The translations under genes and the position numbers were made by a program. Below, one piece after another: positions 31,687 through 44,716 of a stretch of 64,000 bases of DNA. Where the stretch lies: assembly GCA_903813345.2 (NCBI GenBank), contig CAIIXF020000007.1:20383564-20447563 (forward strand). The letters run 5' to 3'. The notes under the pieces were generated by a model. It was not told where the DNA came from. It did no database searches and saw nothing but the letters and a program-made list of their open reading frames with translations. Origin of the DNA: Owenia fusiformis. Its lineage: Eukaryota; Annelida; Polychaeta; Sabellida; Oweniidae. The stretch's first letter is position 1; every line of letters begins with the position of its first letter.

Positions 31687-33240
31687 TTAGCTGATTTTGG
31701 CTTCATTTCACTTTATTTGAAAGACTTTTAAAAATATAATAATGAGTCAGTATTTTTTTTATAAGTATTAATATTTGCCCAATTGAAAAATAAAACTAAT
31801 TACCAACTTATTACCAACTAATTTACAACTAATTATCAACAATTCTGCTGGCAATTGGAATTAAAGTTAAACGTTAATTAAATCAATGATAATTATGGCC
31901 TAATTATCAGTAGCAAGTTCAACGTAAATTAACTTACAATAATGCTGATTTATGATTTTTAGTTGATAATTAAGATATGAAATGTTTGAGGGTGATAGTA
32001 AGTGGTAAATTAAAACGTTTTTGTCCTGAAGTAGATTATTGGTTGATAGTTAACATATAGGATGATTATAATGATAATTAGTTGTAAATTAGGCCCATGA
32101 TTTAGAAATACAAACCCCCTAAATTTAATTTCAAGATGGTGGAAAAAGAAAACATGTGAGAGATATTTCTCTCATAAAATTGAGAATTACAATGTGAATG
32201 GTGCGTATACTACCATGAAATTTGGTCAACATTATTATAAGGGTATGTAGAACATGAATACAATGTATGTTAAATCTTATTCACACTTCTGTCTGAAATG
32301 TTTATGAATTTAAAAATCTTTTTGAATCAGATCATATAATATTAATCCTAGCATGCAATTTAGGTACTAACATGGGTTACCTATATTTCACAAGTAATCC
32401 AAATGTGCTCTTCTAAATAATGATTGTTAGATCAAAGACATTTCAAAACATATTTTTGATTATATCTGTTACGTCCTTATTATGTAACATTATAGTCTAT
32501 AATGTTTGTGTTCTGATTTTAGTTGTTGATGGCAATAATGATGATTTCACATGCTTTTTATGAATCTTAAAAATTTGCAAAATAGAATAGCTTTAAAAAG
32601 GAGGGGGAGAAACCCCAGGGTTCAAAGATGACATACGCTTATAATGTAAATCTGTATTGAGATGACATCGTTGCTGATTGGTTTAGCGAGTCGATCGTTG
32701 ATTGGTTTAAAACTAGGACAATTTGAAAACTTTAAAAACCAAGATGGAGGGTATGTTTTCGACAAAAGGAGGTGTGCGAAGGAGGAAATCGTATGTCATC
32801 AATTGAATCATGGGGTTTTCCTTCCTCTTGCTGTGAAATTTCAATAGTTCAAGTTCAATGTTGTCTGTTCTGAAAGATCCTAATTAAGATGAATATTCCG
32901 TCACAAAATAGTTTAAGATGAAGCAAAAATCTCTGAGTGAAGGGAAGCAAAAAAGAAGCAAGTCATTTTTGAGATGTCACAAATCTGACTTAAACCTAAC
33001 TTTCAACTAATTATCAATAGTAAGTTAGGTGATAATTAGAGATTAACTTACATCAAACTTACAACTAACTTTCAACTAATTTACGTAAATAGCTCATTTG
33101 CATATTGATGGTAGTTAATCGTTAATTAAGTTGCAAATTAAGCGTTAATTAAGTTGATAATTAGCTCATTTGCATGTGAATTTTTACACCTAACTTTCAA
33201 CTAATTATCAATAGTAAGTTAGGTGATAATTGGAGATGAT
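31687..33240. repeat. AT-rich TTAATTA/AACTAATTATCAA repeats
   Basis: The regions 31790-32100 and 32995-33235 contain many copies of CAACTAATTATCAA- and GATAATTAG-type words in both orientations. A block of about 45 bp (CTAACTTTCAACTAATTATC and on) is directly repeated at 32997 and 33187, and AGCTCATTTGCAT occurs at about 33090 and 33163. They look like subterminal repeats of one or two decayed MITEs. The stretch 32110-32990 has nothing recognisable. Confidence 0.55.
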
Positions 33241-34797
33241 TTTCCATAGGCTTTTTTCAATTGGGTGAATTTGAGGTCAAAGTCCGAAAATTTGATCAAC
33301 TGATTGAAATCACATTTTAAAGAGGTGAAGAAGTGAATAATTAAAGGAGCAAACGAGATCAAGCAGAGGAGACCTCGAAAAAAGACAGAATGGTTGACAA
33401 GAATTTAAAATTTCCGCCTTAGAAACTTTAAACAAAATGCCAGTAGGTTATAGTCTACACCACAATTCAGCAACGGTTCCAATTAAATAGCGAACGATCT
33501 TGAATCGATAAAAAGATTCGAAATTCAAGGGTATAAATATCGAGCAACCAATGGACCAGTTTGGTATATTACATGGAAATACATTGTTAATCTAGAGACA
33601 AACTTTGAGAATCTATTATCGTGGCATGTATGTGTCTTTTACTCTCTTCTAATACAGTAGTAGTTCACGCCTAACCATCGACAACGTACAGTGACAAAAT
33701 ATACCGTCGTACACTTTAGATGTACGATGTCACTGTTCTAACTGATATGAAGCAAAAACGATGATGTGTGGGTGTGGTGTAGGTTTTAAAATATATCAAA
33801 TTTTTTTATAAACCAAATAAATGATTGAACGAAAAGGCAATTTATTGTCTGCTAAAACACATTTGGGAACACCCCTCACTTTCATAGTGAAGTGACTAAT
33901 TGGTTCATGTTTACGTTTTAATGTGTTTTGTGTTCCTTGTTACAGCAAGGGGGGCCAGTAAAGTAGACTAACATGTTTGCGTGGCAAATTTTGATCGAAT
34001 ATATGAGACACTTTAAAGGGTGACGCATATCGTTTAGCAAATCGAACGCTCGTTTCTGGTGTTGCTCACCGTTTAGTATAAAAGGCCACTGTTGGATTAA
34101 TGTACATGAATGACATTTGTATATCTTGGATTGCTTCTAGTTTGGCTTATAAAGTGTGTGGCCTCTTATATTTGGATGTTTCTCTGCCATGTTATTTTCA
34201 ATAAGATTAACATGGCTGAAATTCTTCAAATTACAAGACGGCACAGGCTTATTGCACAAAAAACTAAAAAATCTGAAATATACAAATGTCATTCATGTAC
34301 ATTATGAATATACTTTTCCATATATTATTGCACAATAGTCTCCCAATTTCTTATTTTTGCCGTTCTACTGACGAACTGAAGCAGTGAAATGGACTCTAGC
34401 TAAGCTAACAAGGAACTAACAAGTAACTAAGCTATAAGTTTGAGGTTAATTTTCTTATCAATACCAAAAAATATGTAACCAGTGTGTCGACGTTTTGTAT
34501 TGTTTATCAGGTATTAATAAGATAAATGCTACAAATGAATCACTTTTATATTGGAATGACAAATGTTTAGATTATGCTAGTTTTTCACAATATGGGTCTC
34601 AATACGTTTTGAGATATGGACTTTTATTCAGCGGGTGAAAATTATCAATAAAGGAGGGCCTATTGCTCTTCCTTGACAAATTGGGCCGGGACTACGGCTA
34701 AAATTCTATTTCCCGTAGTTAGATATAGCTCAGTTGCTTATAAAAAACCATCAAGACTTGATCAAATTCATGAATAATTGAGAAAAATCGTTATCAT
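33241..34797. other. Unassigned DNA
   Basis: Apart from a small hairpin at about 33687-33736 (GTACAGTGACA...TGTCACTG), no structure or coding frame is visible. Confidence 0.4.
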
Positions 34798-35643
34798 TAG
34801 AGAGATTTCGCACATAAGTGAAAGTACAACTTATACGTATACGTATACTTTAAAGGGTCATGCCGAACTATTATATTTACTAAAATAAATTTTAAATTGT
34901 ACTTAATGGAACATAACTATTCCCGATATAGAAAAGCTATATCAACTAGAAACTGTGAATGCACTGTCATCTGCACGTGTACATTATTCATATGATAATT
35001 AAATGCTTGCTTCCGTGTCCTAGTAGATGTAGTGTATTATAAACATGATCCTTTAAAGTGAGTCATGATCCTTTAAAGTGAGTCATTACATAAACAAGTT
35101 GATTATTTCAAAGTTTTCATGATCAGTATAACTTCAATGTACTTACAAAACGGTAGAAATACGTAGATGATAAACGTATACAGTTTGATCTCTGTATAAA
35201 GCTTTACCTACATGTGTGTGGAACAATTGACCGCGAGCATTTTTAAAATTAATTGGCTGAGTAGGAACAGTATCCAATCAAATACTTTAAACATCAATTT
35301 GAAACACCAATCAAACCAGTAGGTTCTAGCAATTCCTGGAAACGACCCATTCAGTAGCTCAACAAATGACATACAGGGTGTTTCATAACGAGATCTCCAA
35401 AAAGTCAATTTGAGAAGAGATTGGTCTATATAATATATGAGCCTTTTTATTCTAGACAAACACATTTGGATCAACTAAACATGCTACAATTCAAGAAAGT
35501 ACAAATGGCATCCCTTTGACCTTTATTTAGTACAGTCCGAGAAGATCTTTCCTGACGAAAAGCCCACATTATGAATCACCTTGTACGTTTACTTATAAGT
35601 ATACGTTATAAGTGTACTTTCACGTATGTGCGAAATCTCTCTA
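34798..35643. mobile_element. Inverted-repeat element (TAGAGAGATTTCGCACATA ends)
   Basis: The left end TAGAGAGATTTCGCACATA (34798) is mirrored at 35625-35643. The arms of about 50 bp continue through GTGAAAGTAC and the ACTTAT/TATACG words. A 20-bp direct duplication, CATGATCCTTTAAAGTGAGT, occurs twice at about 35044-35083. A smaller mariner-like MITE (35373-35587) sits near the right end. No transposase is seen. Confidence 0.75.
35373..35587. mobile_element. Small mariner-like MITE nested in the 34798-35643 element
   Basis: The ends TACAGGGTGTTTCATAA and TTATGAATCACCTTGTA are imperfect inverted repeats next to TA. The element is about 215 bp and non-coding. Confidence 0.55.
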
Positions 35644-36433
35644 TTATCTTCCTAAAATTTGGTTGTATCCAGCGGTAAGGTCAAAGAAGAAGCAGCCATC
35701 AGAAAACTTGATGGTAGCCACAAGTAACGTCGAGGAAGAATTGTAAGGCGTTCGATTGCATATGACTCTAATTGATTATTAGACATGCCCTTGGAATATA
35801 TGAACATTCCAATACCTCAGTAACATTTAATTAGATATAAATCTTACCTATTTGTTATTGTATTATGTTTTATAAAACATGAACAATAATTTGTTGTTAG
35901 ACCCATTGAATGGAAAAAATCTAGTAATAAAATGTTCTTAAATAGTAAGAAAACTAATATGTTCCCAATCATAAATTACCTAAATATTCCACGTCATAAT
36001 TTTGTTGAATCGGCTTGGCTCATATTTGAAAAATCAAACAAAATCTGAAAAACACACTTGCATGATTATACAAATTAAACAACGATATCTACGGTTAAAT
36101 TAAATAATATATTTTTAAATAATGATAATCTATTTTTGGTCGTATGCTGAGAATAACGGTCTGTGTCTTATAAAATGTATAAAAGTTCGACTCAAAATAT
36201 TTACGTTTTTTGACCCCCTGTAATGAAATACATTTTTCGACCCGAAAGCCGGAAGTTTTTTTCAGCAAACGGTATTTTAAAAGAATCAAGACATGTGCAC
36301 CTTCATAAATATTGTTTCAAATGTTGCTGCGTTATAGTTTTCTACGGATCCTTCATTTTCGGAAGTCATACCATGGACTATATATTCAATTAGGTCTTTA
36401 TTATTTTCAGAGCATTAATCAATGCCAATCAAC
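35644..36433. other. Unassigned AT-rich DNA
   Basis: No gene or repeat was identified. Confidence 0.4.
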
Positions 36434-36608
36434 ATAACAGTTTGACGAATCCTAATATGAGATCATATTTGTAAATAGTATTTACATTCGACCACATTTG
36501 CTATTGAGAAATTGTCTTTCTACGCTATTGTGATATAGATAACCATATTAGTATTCATATTAGGATTCGTATTAGGATTCGAACACAGTTGGCGAATCCC
36601 AATATGAA
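36434..36608 (+). repeat. 146-bp satellite, left part
   Basis: This is about one monomer of the same satellite seen at 39467-40050. It has CGAATCCTAATATGAG, a CATTCGACCACATTTGCT word and sub-repeats of ATTAGGATTC and TATTAGTATTC. The array is cut at 36608 by the element that follows. Confidence 0.88.
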
Positions 36609-37839
36609 CACTGTGGCTAGTCGATCTATGTGGATGCAGTCATTTATATGTAATGTATCGTGGGTACTCGCGTACATTATAGGGAATGGGATCATTGCAA
36701 AAATATGACAGCAAATCGAGGTAAGTGATCTCAGAGTTTCTACTTAACATTGTGACTTGAAATCTTGCATACATATTCAATATACATAGTATGACAATGA
36801 GTGAAAGTTTCAGCTACCATATTCCTGTTATAGGGAAGATATTTGAAAAACATTTCGTAAACGTCAACATATATGTATAAAATGGATGCACCTATGTGTC
36901 ATTTGGATTCAGAACGGTAACAAATGGATGCTTTAATAAATTATACTTTTATCATGATAATTTATTTACTGATGGACAACTAGCCAGATTTTCTTTGTAT
37001 CCATTGTTTGGATAAACATTCCTCATTCAGTAAAGTAATTAGCCACCCCATTACAAGTAGTCTAAAGACACCCTCATGAAAAATTGAAAATACTATATAT
37101 AAACCCATCAACTGGAAAATGCCATTACAGATAAAATAAAGGACCCACGGTCCTGTGCTCACACAGTGTAGAACCTTCAGAGGAATGTATATCCTGATTT
37201 TCAAACAAAAGTATTGGTAAATATGAGATCAATAAAAGATGAGTCCTTTGTTGTTGGTTCAGATATGATTTGTTGTAGTCAAAGGAAAAACTATGAATTT
37301 TACCTAGATTTTGACCAAGGCCTTTTAGTGTCCAAATTTTGAAGGAAAGTAGATTTTGAGGATGGCTTCTATTGTAGATTCTTATTAAGTTGGCTGCATC
37401 CAAGCTGTATCTAGTGTTGTGTTGTTACAATTGATAATTTTCTCAAGCCCCATTGACTTAACATGGGATACCAAAATAGCGATTTTTGAGATTTCAAAAT
37501 GCCATATCTTCCGAACCGGAAGTCGGATCAAAATCTGGTTCGCAGATTCGGATTTCTTGGACAATTCTACACATATTTCATAACTCATACATTGAATTCC
37601 AAGAACTTTTTATTGTGACCTACTTTTCGGATGCCATATCTCAAAAACGGTAAGAGTGATCAAAAACAACTTGCCTGTAGGGATTAGCTTTTTTCCAAGG
37701 AACATGAATAAAAAAAACGGAGCAAAAATATTGAAGGACGACTGAAAAAATTGAAAAAAATGACAAAGTACTGGATTTGACCTAGTTCTTGACCTTTGAC
37801 CTAGATTAAACCTGATTAGACCTAGATCTGGACTTTGAC

Positions 37840-37895
37840 CTGAACTGGACCTTGACTTGGACCTGGACTTGGACCTGGACTTGGACCTGGAAATG
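37840..37895. repeat. 12-bp tandem repeat
   Basis: GGACCTGGACTT and close variants are repeated about four times inside the Transib-like element. An RSKSRSKSRSK reading on the minus strand is a by-product of the repeat. Confidence 0.8.
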
Positions 37896-38124
37896 GACTG
37901 GACTGGTATTTTTTCAATCAATTCTTCACTTCTCTTGACTTTCTATAAGGCTATCATCAGATCGATTTTTCTCGAAATTTATAAATCAGCAATTTCTCGG
38001 AAACCGGGCGAAGTTGGGAAATGGCGATGATAGGTCAAATAGACATTATGGATATGCATAAAGTGAATGTGGAAATGACTCAATCCGAATAGCTGTTTTA
38101 ATTTGTGCAGCCCATGTTGACAGA

Positions 38125-38210
38125 CAGACGGACGGACCAACGGACGGATGGACGGACCAACGGACGGACGCCTGGTCGATCCCATAGGCTCACTGTGTGA
38201 GCCAAAAACT
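38125..38210. repeat. CGGACGGACCAA repeat with adjacent hairpin
   Basis: About four units of CGGACGGACCAA/CGGACGGATGGA type are followed by GGCTCACTGTGTGAGCC, a stem-loop with 7-bp arms at about 38187-38203. The surrounding 37920-38220 belongs to a dispersed invertebrate-type repeat. Confidence 0.75.
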
Positions 38211-39466
38211 ATGGTTTTATCGCTAATACTGTTAATTTGAAAAACGGGTCCATAACATGCAATGATGACAATGAAAATGTTGAAATTAGGATGAAGTGAA
38301 TTCAGTTTTGATTTTGAATCAACATTGAATTGCATGATTTCATTTAGACGAGTATTAATGACTGCTTACATTCCAATGTACATTTAATAACATAATATAT
38401 TGAAACTCTAAAGAAACACTCGATCAGATCATTGAATTTCAAGTCCTGGATGGGTAGTTTGCTTTTTTATGCAGGTCAACCTGATAACGTTTTGATTGGT
38501 CAATCAGCCTGAAGTCACATGTTGTGTCCATGTCCATATTTTCAATCAATATGGTTTTGCAATACCCTTAGGTAGCCCAGGTATTATGGGAATCTCGGAA
38601 CCGCTGAATAACTTAGCATAATATCAGCGATGATACATTGGATTGTACAAGGTGGTAATAATTCAAGATCAGATAAGTAAATAAATACCGACTTGGGCAA
38701 GGCTACAAGTTTCAGAGCCATTAACATTCCTTGAAAGTGACAATGAGCAGCCAACAGATGGACCATCCGTAAATCTTGATGATTTTGTCAGCTAAGCTGA
38801 ACGAGCCTCCAGATTCCTTGAAACAAATGACCATAATTCAAGAATAATATTATCTATTTACAATTTTTTGAAATCGTGGTAAGTGGAATCTTTCCAATTA
38901 CCAATATAGCATTATTATTGTTTTTGGACACTGTGGATTAAAATATTAAAAATACACACATTCAAAATGATTCATTTGAAACCTAGCAATGAATCCAATC
39001 AGAACTTCTACTAATCCACATAATACATCATAATTAAATTGCTTTTTTAAAGCGGATATTTCATACCATAACCCAAAAAATATTATAGAACGCATTGTAT
39101 TTGTATTTTACTTCACACAGACATATTTGTGTATGTGAAATAATTATATTACTTGAATTTTGTATTCCCCATTACAAGGTAAACCTATGGCAAATTATAC
39201 ATACCTTCTCACAGCTATGAGCGAGATGATAAAACTGGTCGAGTGAAGTCGTTTGAGTTATCTATTCTTTGTAAAAATATCAGAGAATGTGTGTTTATAG
39301 CGTAGCTTTGGTTTTGTAAATCAATGAAGTATGATATACACGGATGAGTAAATATATATTACTTAAACAGAAGTGCAAAATTCTTCCATTGAAAAGTACA
39401 GAGGCGGGCACTCACGAAACATTACATGTGCCTGACTGCATCCACATAGATCGACTAGCCACAGTG

Positions 39467-40050
39467 ATGAACGCATACTTGTATTGGTATTGACATTCGA
39501 CCACATTTGCTGTAGAAAAGTCGTGTTTCTTCGCTAGAATGATATAAACAACCATATTAGGATTCATATTAGTATTCGCATTAGGATTCAAACAGAGTAA
39601 GCGAATCTTAATCTGAGCTCATATTTGTATTGGTATTGACATTCGACCGCATTTGCAGCAGAAAAGTCATCTTTCTTCGCTAGAATGATATAAACAACCA
39701 TATTAGGATTCATATTAGTATTCGTATTAGGATTCAAACATAGTTGGTGAATCTTAATATGAGCTCATAGTTGTATTGATATTGACATTCGACCACATTT
39801 GCTGTAGAAAAATCGTGTTTCTTCGGTATTGTGATATAGATAACCATATTAGGATTCATATTAGTATTCGTATTAGGATTCAAACATAGTTGGTGAATGC
39901 TAATATGAGCTTATATTTGTATTGATATTGACATTCGAGTACATTTGATACATAAACATCAACATTCATTGGTATAATGATATACTTAACCATATTTTGA
40001 TTCATATTAGGTTTCATATTTGTATTGGTATTGACATTCAAGCTCACTAG
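39467..40050 (+). repeat. 146-bp satellite, right part
   Basis: Monomer starts aligned on the ATGAG word lie at 39467, 39613, 39759 and 39904 (spacing 146, 146, 145). Each holds TTGTATTGGTATTGACATTC, a GACCACATTTGC block and ATTAGGATTC sub-repeats. The last copy decays near 40050. Confidence 0.92.
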
Positions 40051-40482
40051 CTGCTGGTCATTTTGAATCCCAATACCAATATGCAGCCAACTTAACCCAC
40101 TTGTGCCAATGCAAGTTCCACTGACTTGAATTGTTGTAACTTCTTCTTTTGGACCTATCTCAGGAGCATCTGTGCTCACAATTCCTCCACCAAATATTGC
40201 AAAACCTCGAGAAAGAATTGCCCATTGGCTGCTTTTCTCTGCTTTAACCCACAGATGACTCAAGGCTGAACCATGCATAACATGGACAGATGAGCACATC
40301 GTTATGTGCAAGGGAGTGGTGGCAATTTGGAGGCGTTGTAGGATGTATTCTTGCAAGAGTATGAGTATGAACACTATACTGTCTATGCCACACCTGTCAC
40401 ACCTTCTTCCAATAGCCCCTGTGCCCTTTTTACTGACTTTTGCAATGTTTAAAACTTTGGTCAGAGCTGAATTTTGCCCCAC
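40041..40482 (-). other. Unrecognised open frame, doubtful
   Basis: An open minus frame without ATG (first possible start GTG at 40482) encodes about 147 residues before it enters the satellite. Segments such as SSQWAILSRGFAIFGGGIV and GLSWLHIGIGIQNDQQ look protein-like. I recognise no family. Its 5' part overlaps a repeat that is duplicated at 40429-40830, which argues for an old mobile-element fragment rather than a host gene. Confidence 0.25.
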
Positions 40483-40830
40483 TTTGCAAAATTAACGATT
40501 ATTCGGCCAGCCATGACTCCCTGTGAATGAATGATAATCCATTGCAAAAAGGAGTAATTTGGCCTTTTGGTACATTGAATAAAAAGGATGCAGTCAGCAT
40601 TGGTTTTATGTTTTCTTCCAATATTGCATCGGGCTTCGTACACTGACTTTTGCGACGTTTATAACTTGGCCCCAAGCTAATTTTGGCCCACTTTGCAAAT
40701 GGAATGATTTCTCACTCAATCATGACCAAATATCAATGAATGATATATCTTCGTAAAGAGGAGACACATGGCTTTATGGTTCATTGAATGAAATCAATGC
40801 TGTTATCACTGGTTTTGTGCTTTTCCGAGA
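40429..40830 (+). repeat. Two direct copies of a ~205-bp repeat
   Basis: The copies start with ACTGACTTTTGCAATGTTTA (about 40433) and ACTGACTTTTGCGACGTTTA (about 40641). Each continues through GAATTTTGCCCCACTTTGCA or a close variant and a CATTGAATNAAA word. They are diverged. Confidence 0.75.
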
Positions 40831-41216
40831 CAAAAATCTGTTGCGTTTTTTTTATACGCACTGTATATTCTAGCGTACAATGGCTGAATAAACAGCAAAT
40901 GACGATAAAAATACATAGATATAACTTTACACTGTAAATTTTTAACACAGAAGTTACTTAAGACCCTTATATTGAGATAACTAGGTTTACATCGGGAACA
41001 ACATTGAGTTCTATGAGTAAATTAAGTTCATCTTCACAGAATGGTACTATCTTTAGAACGAGACTAACCTTGTATTTTTCGTATTTTGGCTCTTTTTGGG
41101 AGTCGTGTCCTCCCCGTCTTCCATTTTGAAATATGCGCGCAGTTTGTCAGAGTTTCAAACTGCGTGCCTAGTAGGCACGCAGCTTGACATGGGCATCGTG
41201 TATACAGGGAAACTGT
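40831..41216. other. Unassigned DNA with an 11-bp-arm hairpin
   Basis: A stem CTGCGTGCCTA-G-TAGGCACGCAG lies at 41160-41182. Nothing else is recognised. Confidence 0.5.
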
Positions 41217-42059
41217 TTAAAGTCCCCGTGTAATGTTTGAAAATATGTTTTTATCACTCATTTACTATTTGTCATGACTTTAGAAGTTATTTTAGAGATA
41301 TTTTGAAGAGAAATTTGAAAAAAGTTGTACGCTTTTCATTCCTCAAATATTAAAATTTCCCAACATTTTTCAAAAAAAGTTGAAATCTTTTAATCATCAA
41401 ATATTCCACCATACATTTAAAAAAACATTATCTTTTTCACAACTACGCAAAGATTGAACAAAGGACACATTTTTTCAATAATAAAATGCCATATCTAATG
41501 TGCCACTTCAATGTTTTAGCAAATCAAAAATATTTTGCAACCTGAGTGATGTCATCGATGACTCACTCAGGTGGCAAAACGTTTTTTGAAAAAATGAATT
41601 TTTTGTTCTATGTCAATCTTTTCTAAATATGCTAAACTTCAAAAATAAATCATTGTTGATTATCTAACGAGGTTAAAAATGTATATGTAAATGTATATAT
41701 TATGTTTTAGATATTATTGTACCATCGGTTTCTATTAGAACTAAAATTTTGAAATGCATTTTTCTCTGAAACATTTTCATGGACTGATGACTTCATTTCT
41801 CGCTTATTTATGAACCGATTTTCTTAGCTTTTTTCGGCAGAGGATGAATGCTGTGCATTGGTATGAATTATCCCTTATTAAAAGTACGTGTAACCTCTGA
41901 AAGTTAGTTCTAAAGAAATTCACGATTTTTCGAACAAAAAGTCCTCCAAAAACCACTTTTTGAAATTAAAATAAAAAGTTTCACATTTGACACTTTGATA
42001 ACATTGGATAAGACTACAATATAAGCCAAAGTTGTTTAAACTTTATATGGGGGCTTTAA
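41217..42059. mobile_element. Full-length TTAA-flanked element, family reference copy
   Basis: TTAA borders at 41217-41220 and 42056-42059 flank inverted ends AGTCCCCGTGTAATG and CTTTATATGGGGGCT. The left half resembles 61260-61567 (inverted). The right half resembles 302-668 and, inverted, 58852-59215. The element is about 840 bp with no transposase, so it is a non-autonomous DNA element of TTAA specificity. Other partial copies lie at 1362, 11600 and 24928. Confidence 0.8.
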
Positions 42060-43992
42060 AGTGTCTGTGCGATGCTCATGGGGTCAAAATTCAGTTTATA
42101 CATGTTTTAAATGAAGTAAACACCGCTTAAGTTACAAGTCAAACCATGTACCGTTCTTGTAAATCTTTCTATAAATGTAAAATTTGATGTTCAAAATCGG
42201 GAACCCAATGTCAAGTGCCGATCATGACATCACGATCAGAACAGGTTTTGAACATATTGCTGGAGTGTATGATCTTCGAACGTGCTTATAAAGTGTCAGT
42301 GTAATTGATTGCCACTGCATTCAATGCAGTGCGGAGATGATTCAAATTTGCATGACTACTTTGGAGCCACGATTTTTCCTCCGATGAGAAAAAACATAAT
42401 ACCTCAATTAGAGCTCCCGACCCTGTGGTGCGTTTTCACAAAGCTAGTCATGCAGAATTACGTTCTGGCAAGTCAGAATACAGTATAGAAATTATACACG
42501 TTGAGTTGATCCTGTTACATAACTCAATGCTGTTTAAAATCTTACAACCAAAAGGCATTGAACCATGGTTTTGAGAAGCGTTACTCCTTTCTGGCCAATC
42601 AGAACACAGTAGAATATGAAATCTTTTGAATTTACATTCGAGTTGCATAACTCATTGCCGATTAAAATCCATAACCGGTTCTGATCGTGACGTCATGTTT
42701 TTTTCGGGAAATCTTATTTTGGCACTGAAAGACAATCAGATGAAGATGTGAGTCTGTTGGTATACTGTTTCTACCAACCAATACACATTGAATCTATTTG
42801 TGTAAAGAGAAAAAGGAAATTACCGAATTGGCACTTTAAGAAATACAAAGATAATCAAACATAGTGCATACAGGGTGATCCAGGCGTCATCAAAAGCCGT
42901 GTTGCTATTTCAATACTCTTGACTCATCGTCTTGAAACTTGGTATGGATGTTCCTTAAACATAATTTAATTATGTCATTATGTCATGTTATTGTTTTTTC
43001 AATATATTTTTGTTTGTTTCATGTTTAGGGGATGGCCATTGAAATGACTATCGATGCTTTTACTGCACATACATAAAGAAACCTAAAATCTCAGTGAACA
43101 TACACATGCACCATAAATCGAGAATTGCCGATTTTTTGACAATTATTTAACGTCGTAATTTGTAGTGGGAGATTTAAATTTTTACTTTAACTGACACTTC
43201 CGTCACCAGTACACGTTCGATTCAATTGTTTCGACATGAACTGAGCAGTTCCTTTTTCTCCAGACTTACCAGTTAAAGCCTCTCGATGTTTGAATTTTTA
43301 TTTTCATAACCTGCAAAAAAAAGAAAAAGAAATAATGCAAATAGATATGTTAGTTGACTTTTCCTAATTTTTTCTTCAATGGCCTTCAGGACTGCCAATA
43401 GATGGCATAGAATTCAGTGAGTTTAATAGCATACTTTAACATGTAAAAGTTGCTCCAAAAATCTCGCGAAATAAATTTTATTGAAAATATCCAAAACCTC
43501 ATAATTTTGAATCTTAAAACATGTTTGTAAATAATAATGAAGGAAAATATGATATTTATTTGATATGTGTAGTGAATTTTAACTTTAAAACAGCAATATT
43601 TACACACAAACCAATATACTTGTACCAATACGCGATAACGTTTAATTTAGTTCAGTTTAGCTACCTCCCGTTTGAAGAACTTCGTCTACTACCGGGTTCT
43701 TTCCCATTGACTGGTACAGGGGTGCTATTTTCAATGCCGCACTGCGACTCTATTAAACATTTATGTATTCATTTGCACAAAAGATAGATATGTATGTAAT
43801 TAAGATATACGATATGACAAAGCTTTTTGAACTATAATTCCCAAATCCGAAAAAATCTGTTGTTGAAAACGCCGCGCAATTCCAGTGACGTCACTGATAT
43901 CCCAGAAATTGCTCAGACGCCATCGAAGATCGAAAAATATAAATAATGTTACTTTGAATCTCCGATTATCTTTTTGATTATTGAATAGATTG
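42060..43992. other. Unassigned DNA
   Basis: A mariner-like end TACAGGGTGATCCAGGCG lies at 42869 with no partner found. No gene, array or hairpin was recognised. Short open frames (for example 43386-43628) lack any conserved feature. Confidence 0.4.
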
Positions 43993-44010
43993 CACTGTGT
44001 GAAATAAAGT

Positions 44011-44290
44011 AAATACCACTAAATCCCGCAAATAGTTAGTTGATTATTAAACCCGAAAATCGCTTTAATGAACATTAATGGACACGTCTGTATTTATACG
44101 TTTATATCTATTCGGTTATTTATGCGTATTTACCTGATTTATCAAAATATCATCGATGAGTTAGGTTATTTACTGCTTATTTCAACCATGCAACAATACC
44201 TCGTGGTATTTATCTGATTTAGGGAAATCACTTAAATCCGTTTAATACCCCATTGGTTATTTATGATATATTCCTGTAAATAACCATTAA
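44011..44290. repeat. Left subterminal motif region of the CACTA-like element
   Basis: GGTTATTTA or GGTATTTA occurs near 44114, 44164, 44205 and 44255. GGTATTTATCTGAT (44205) and TTGGTTATTTATGAT (44253) have exact inverted partners in the right subterminal region. Confidence 0.75.
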
Positions 44291-44716
44291 TAAAGTACAA
44301 GCGTATCAGTAGGTAGCAGTATCAGATTACAAGTGCCAGTCGGATGTCTAAGTAGGTCACAATGCTAATGTATAATACACAGTCATGAAGATTTGAAATA
44401 GTTTCAGTTAAGATGGGGAGACGTTTTGTCTTGTTTTTCAGTTCCGAAAACGGTCATACACATAATATCAAAGATTTTATGTTTGCACTTTATAACCACA
44501 CCATTCGTGCTTCGAAATCCGATGCTATGAAATATTTGAGGAATGATGTATACATGGAATTTATATTCATCTTCTACGTAAACAGTAAGTATTACCATTT
44601 TATAAATCTTGACAATATAAATAAACCGTCTACAAAAAGTCGATTGCAGTTTGATTTTCAGTTTAATTATTCTTTATTTGTATTTAGTTTAATTTTGTTC
44701 ATGTATTTAGTTTGTT

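Larger units (their letters stand above)
36609..39466. mobile_element. Transib-like non-autonomous element with 34-bp perfect terminal repeats
   Basis: Bases 36609-36642 and 39433-39466 are perfect inverted repeats of 34 bp starting CACTGTGGCTAGTCGATC. The 5-bp sequence ATGAA directly flanks both ends (36604-36608 and 39467-39471). Deleting the element and one ATGAA yields a normal satellite monomer, which proves the borders. A 5-bp duplication with a CACNRTG start is typical of Transib, the superfamily related to RAG1. No transposase frame is visible in the 2.86 kb. Internal repeats include GGACCTGGACTT units (37840-37895) and CGGACGGACCAA units (38125-38172). Confidence 0.78.

Noticed and set aside
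36609-36642. True V(D)J-type recombination signal
   Set aside because: The heptamer-like start is present, but there is no A-rich nonamer at a 12- or 23-base spacing.
39880-40482. 200-codon host gene on the minus strand
   Set aside because: It lacks an ATG, runs into satellite DNA at one end and overlaps a duplicated repeat at the other; kept only as a doubtful frame.
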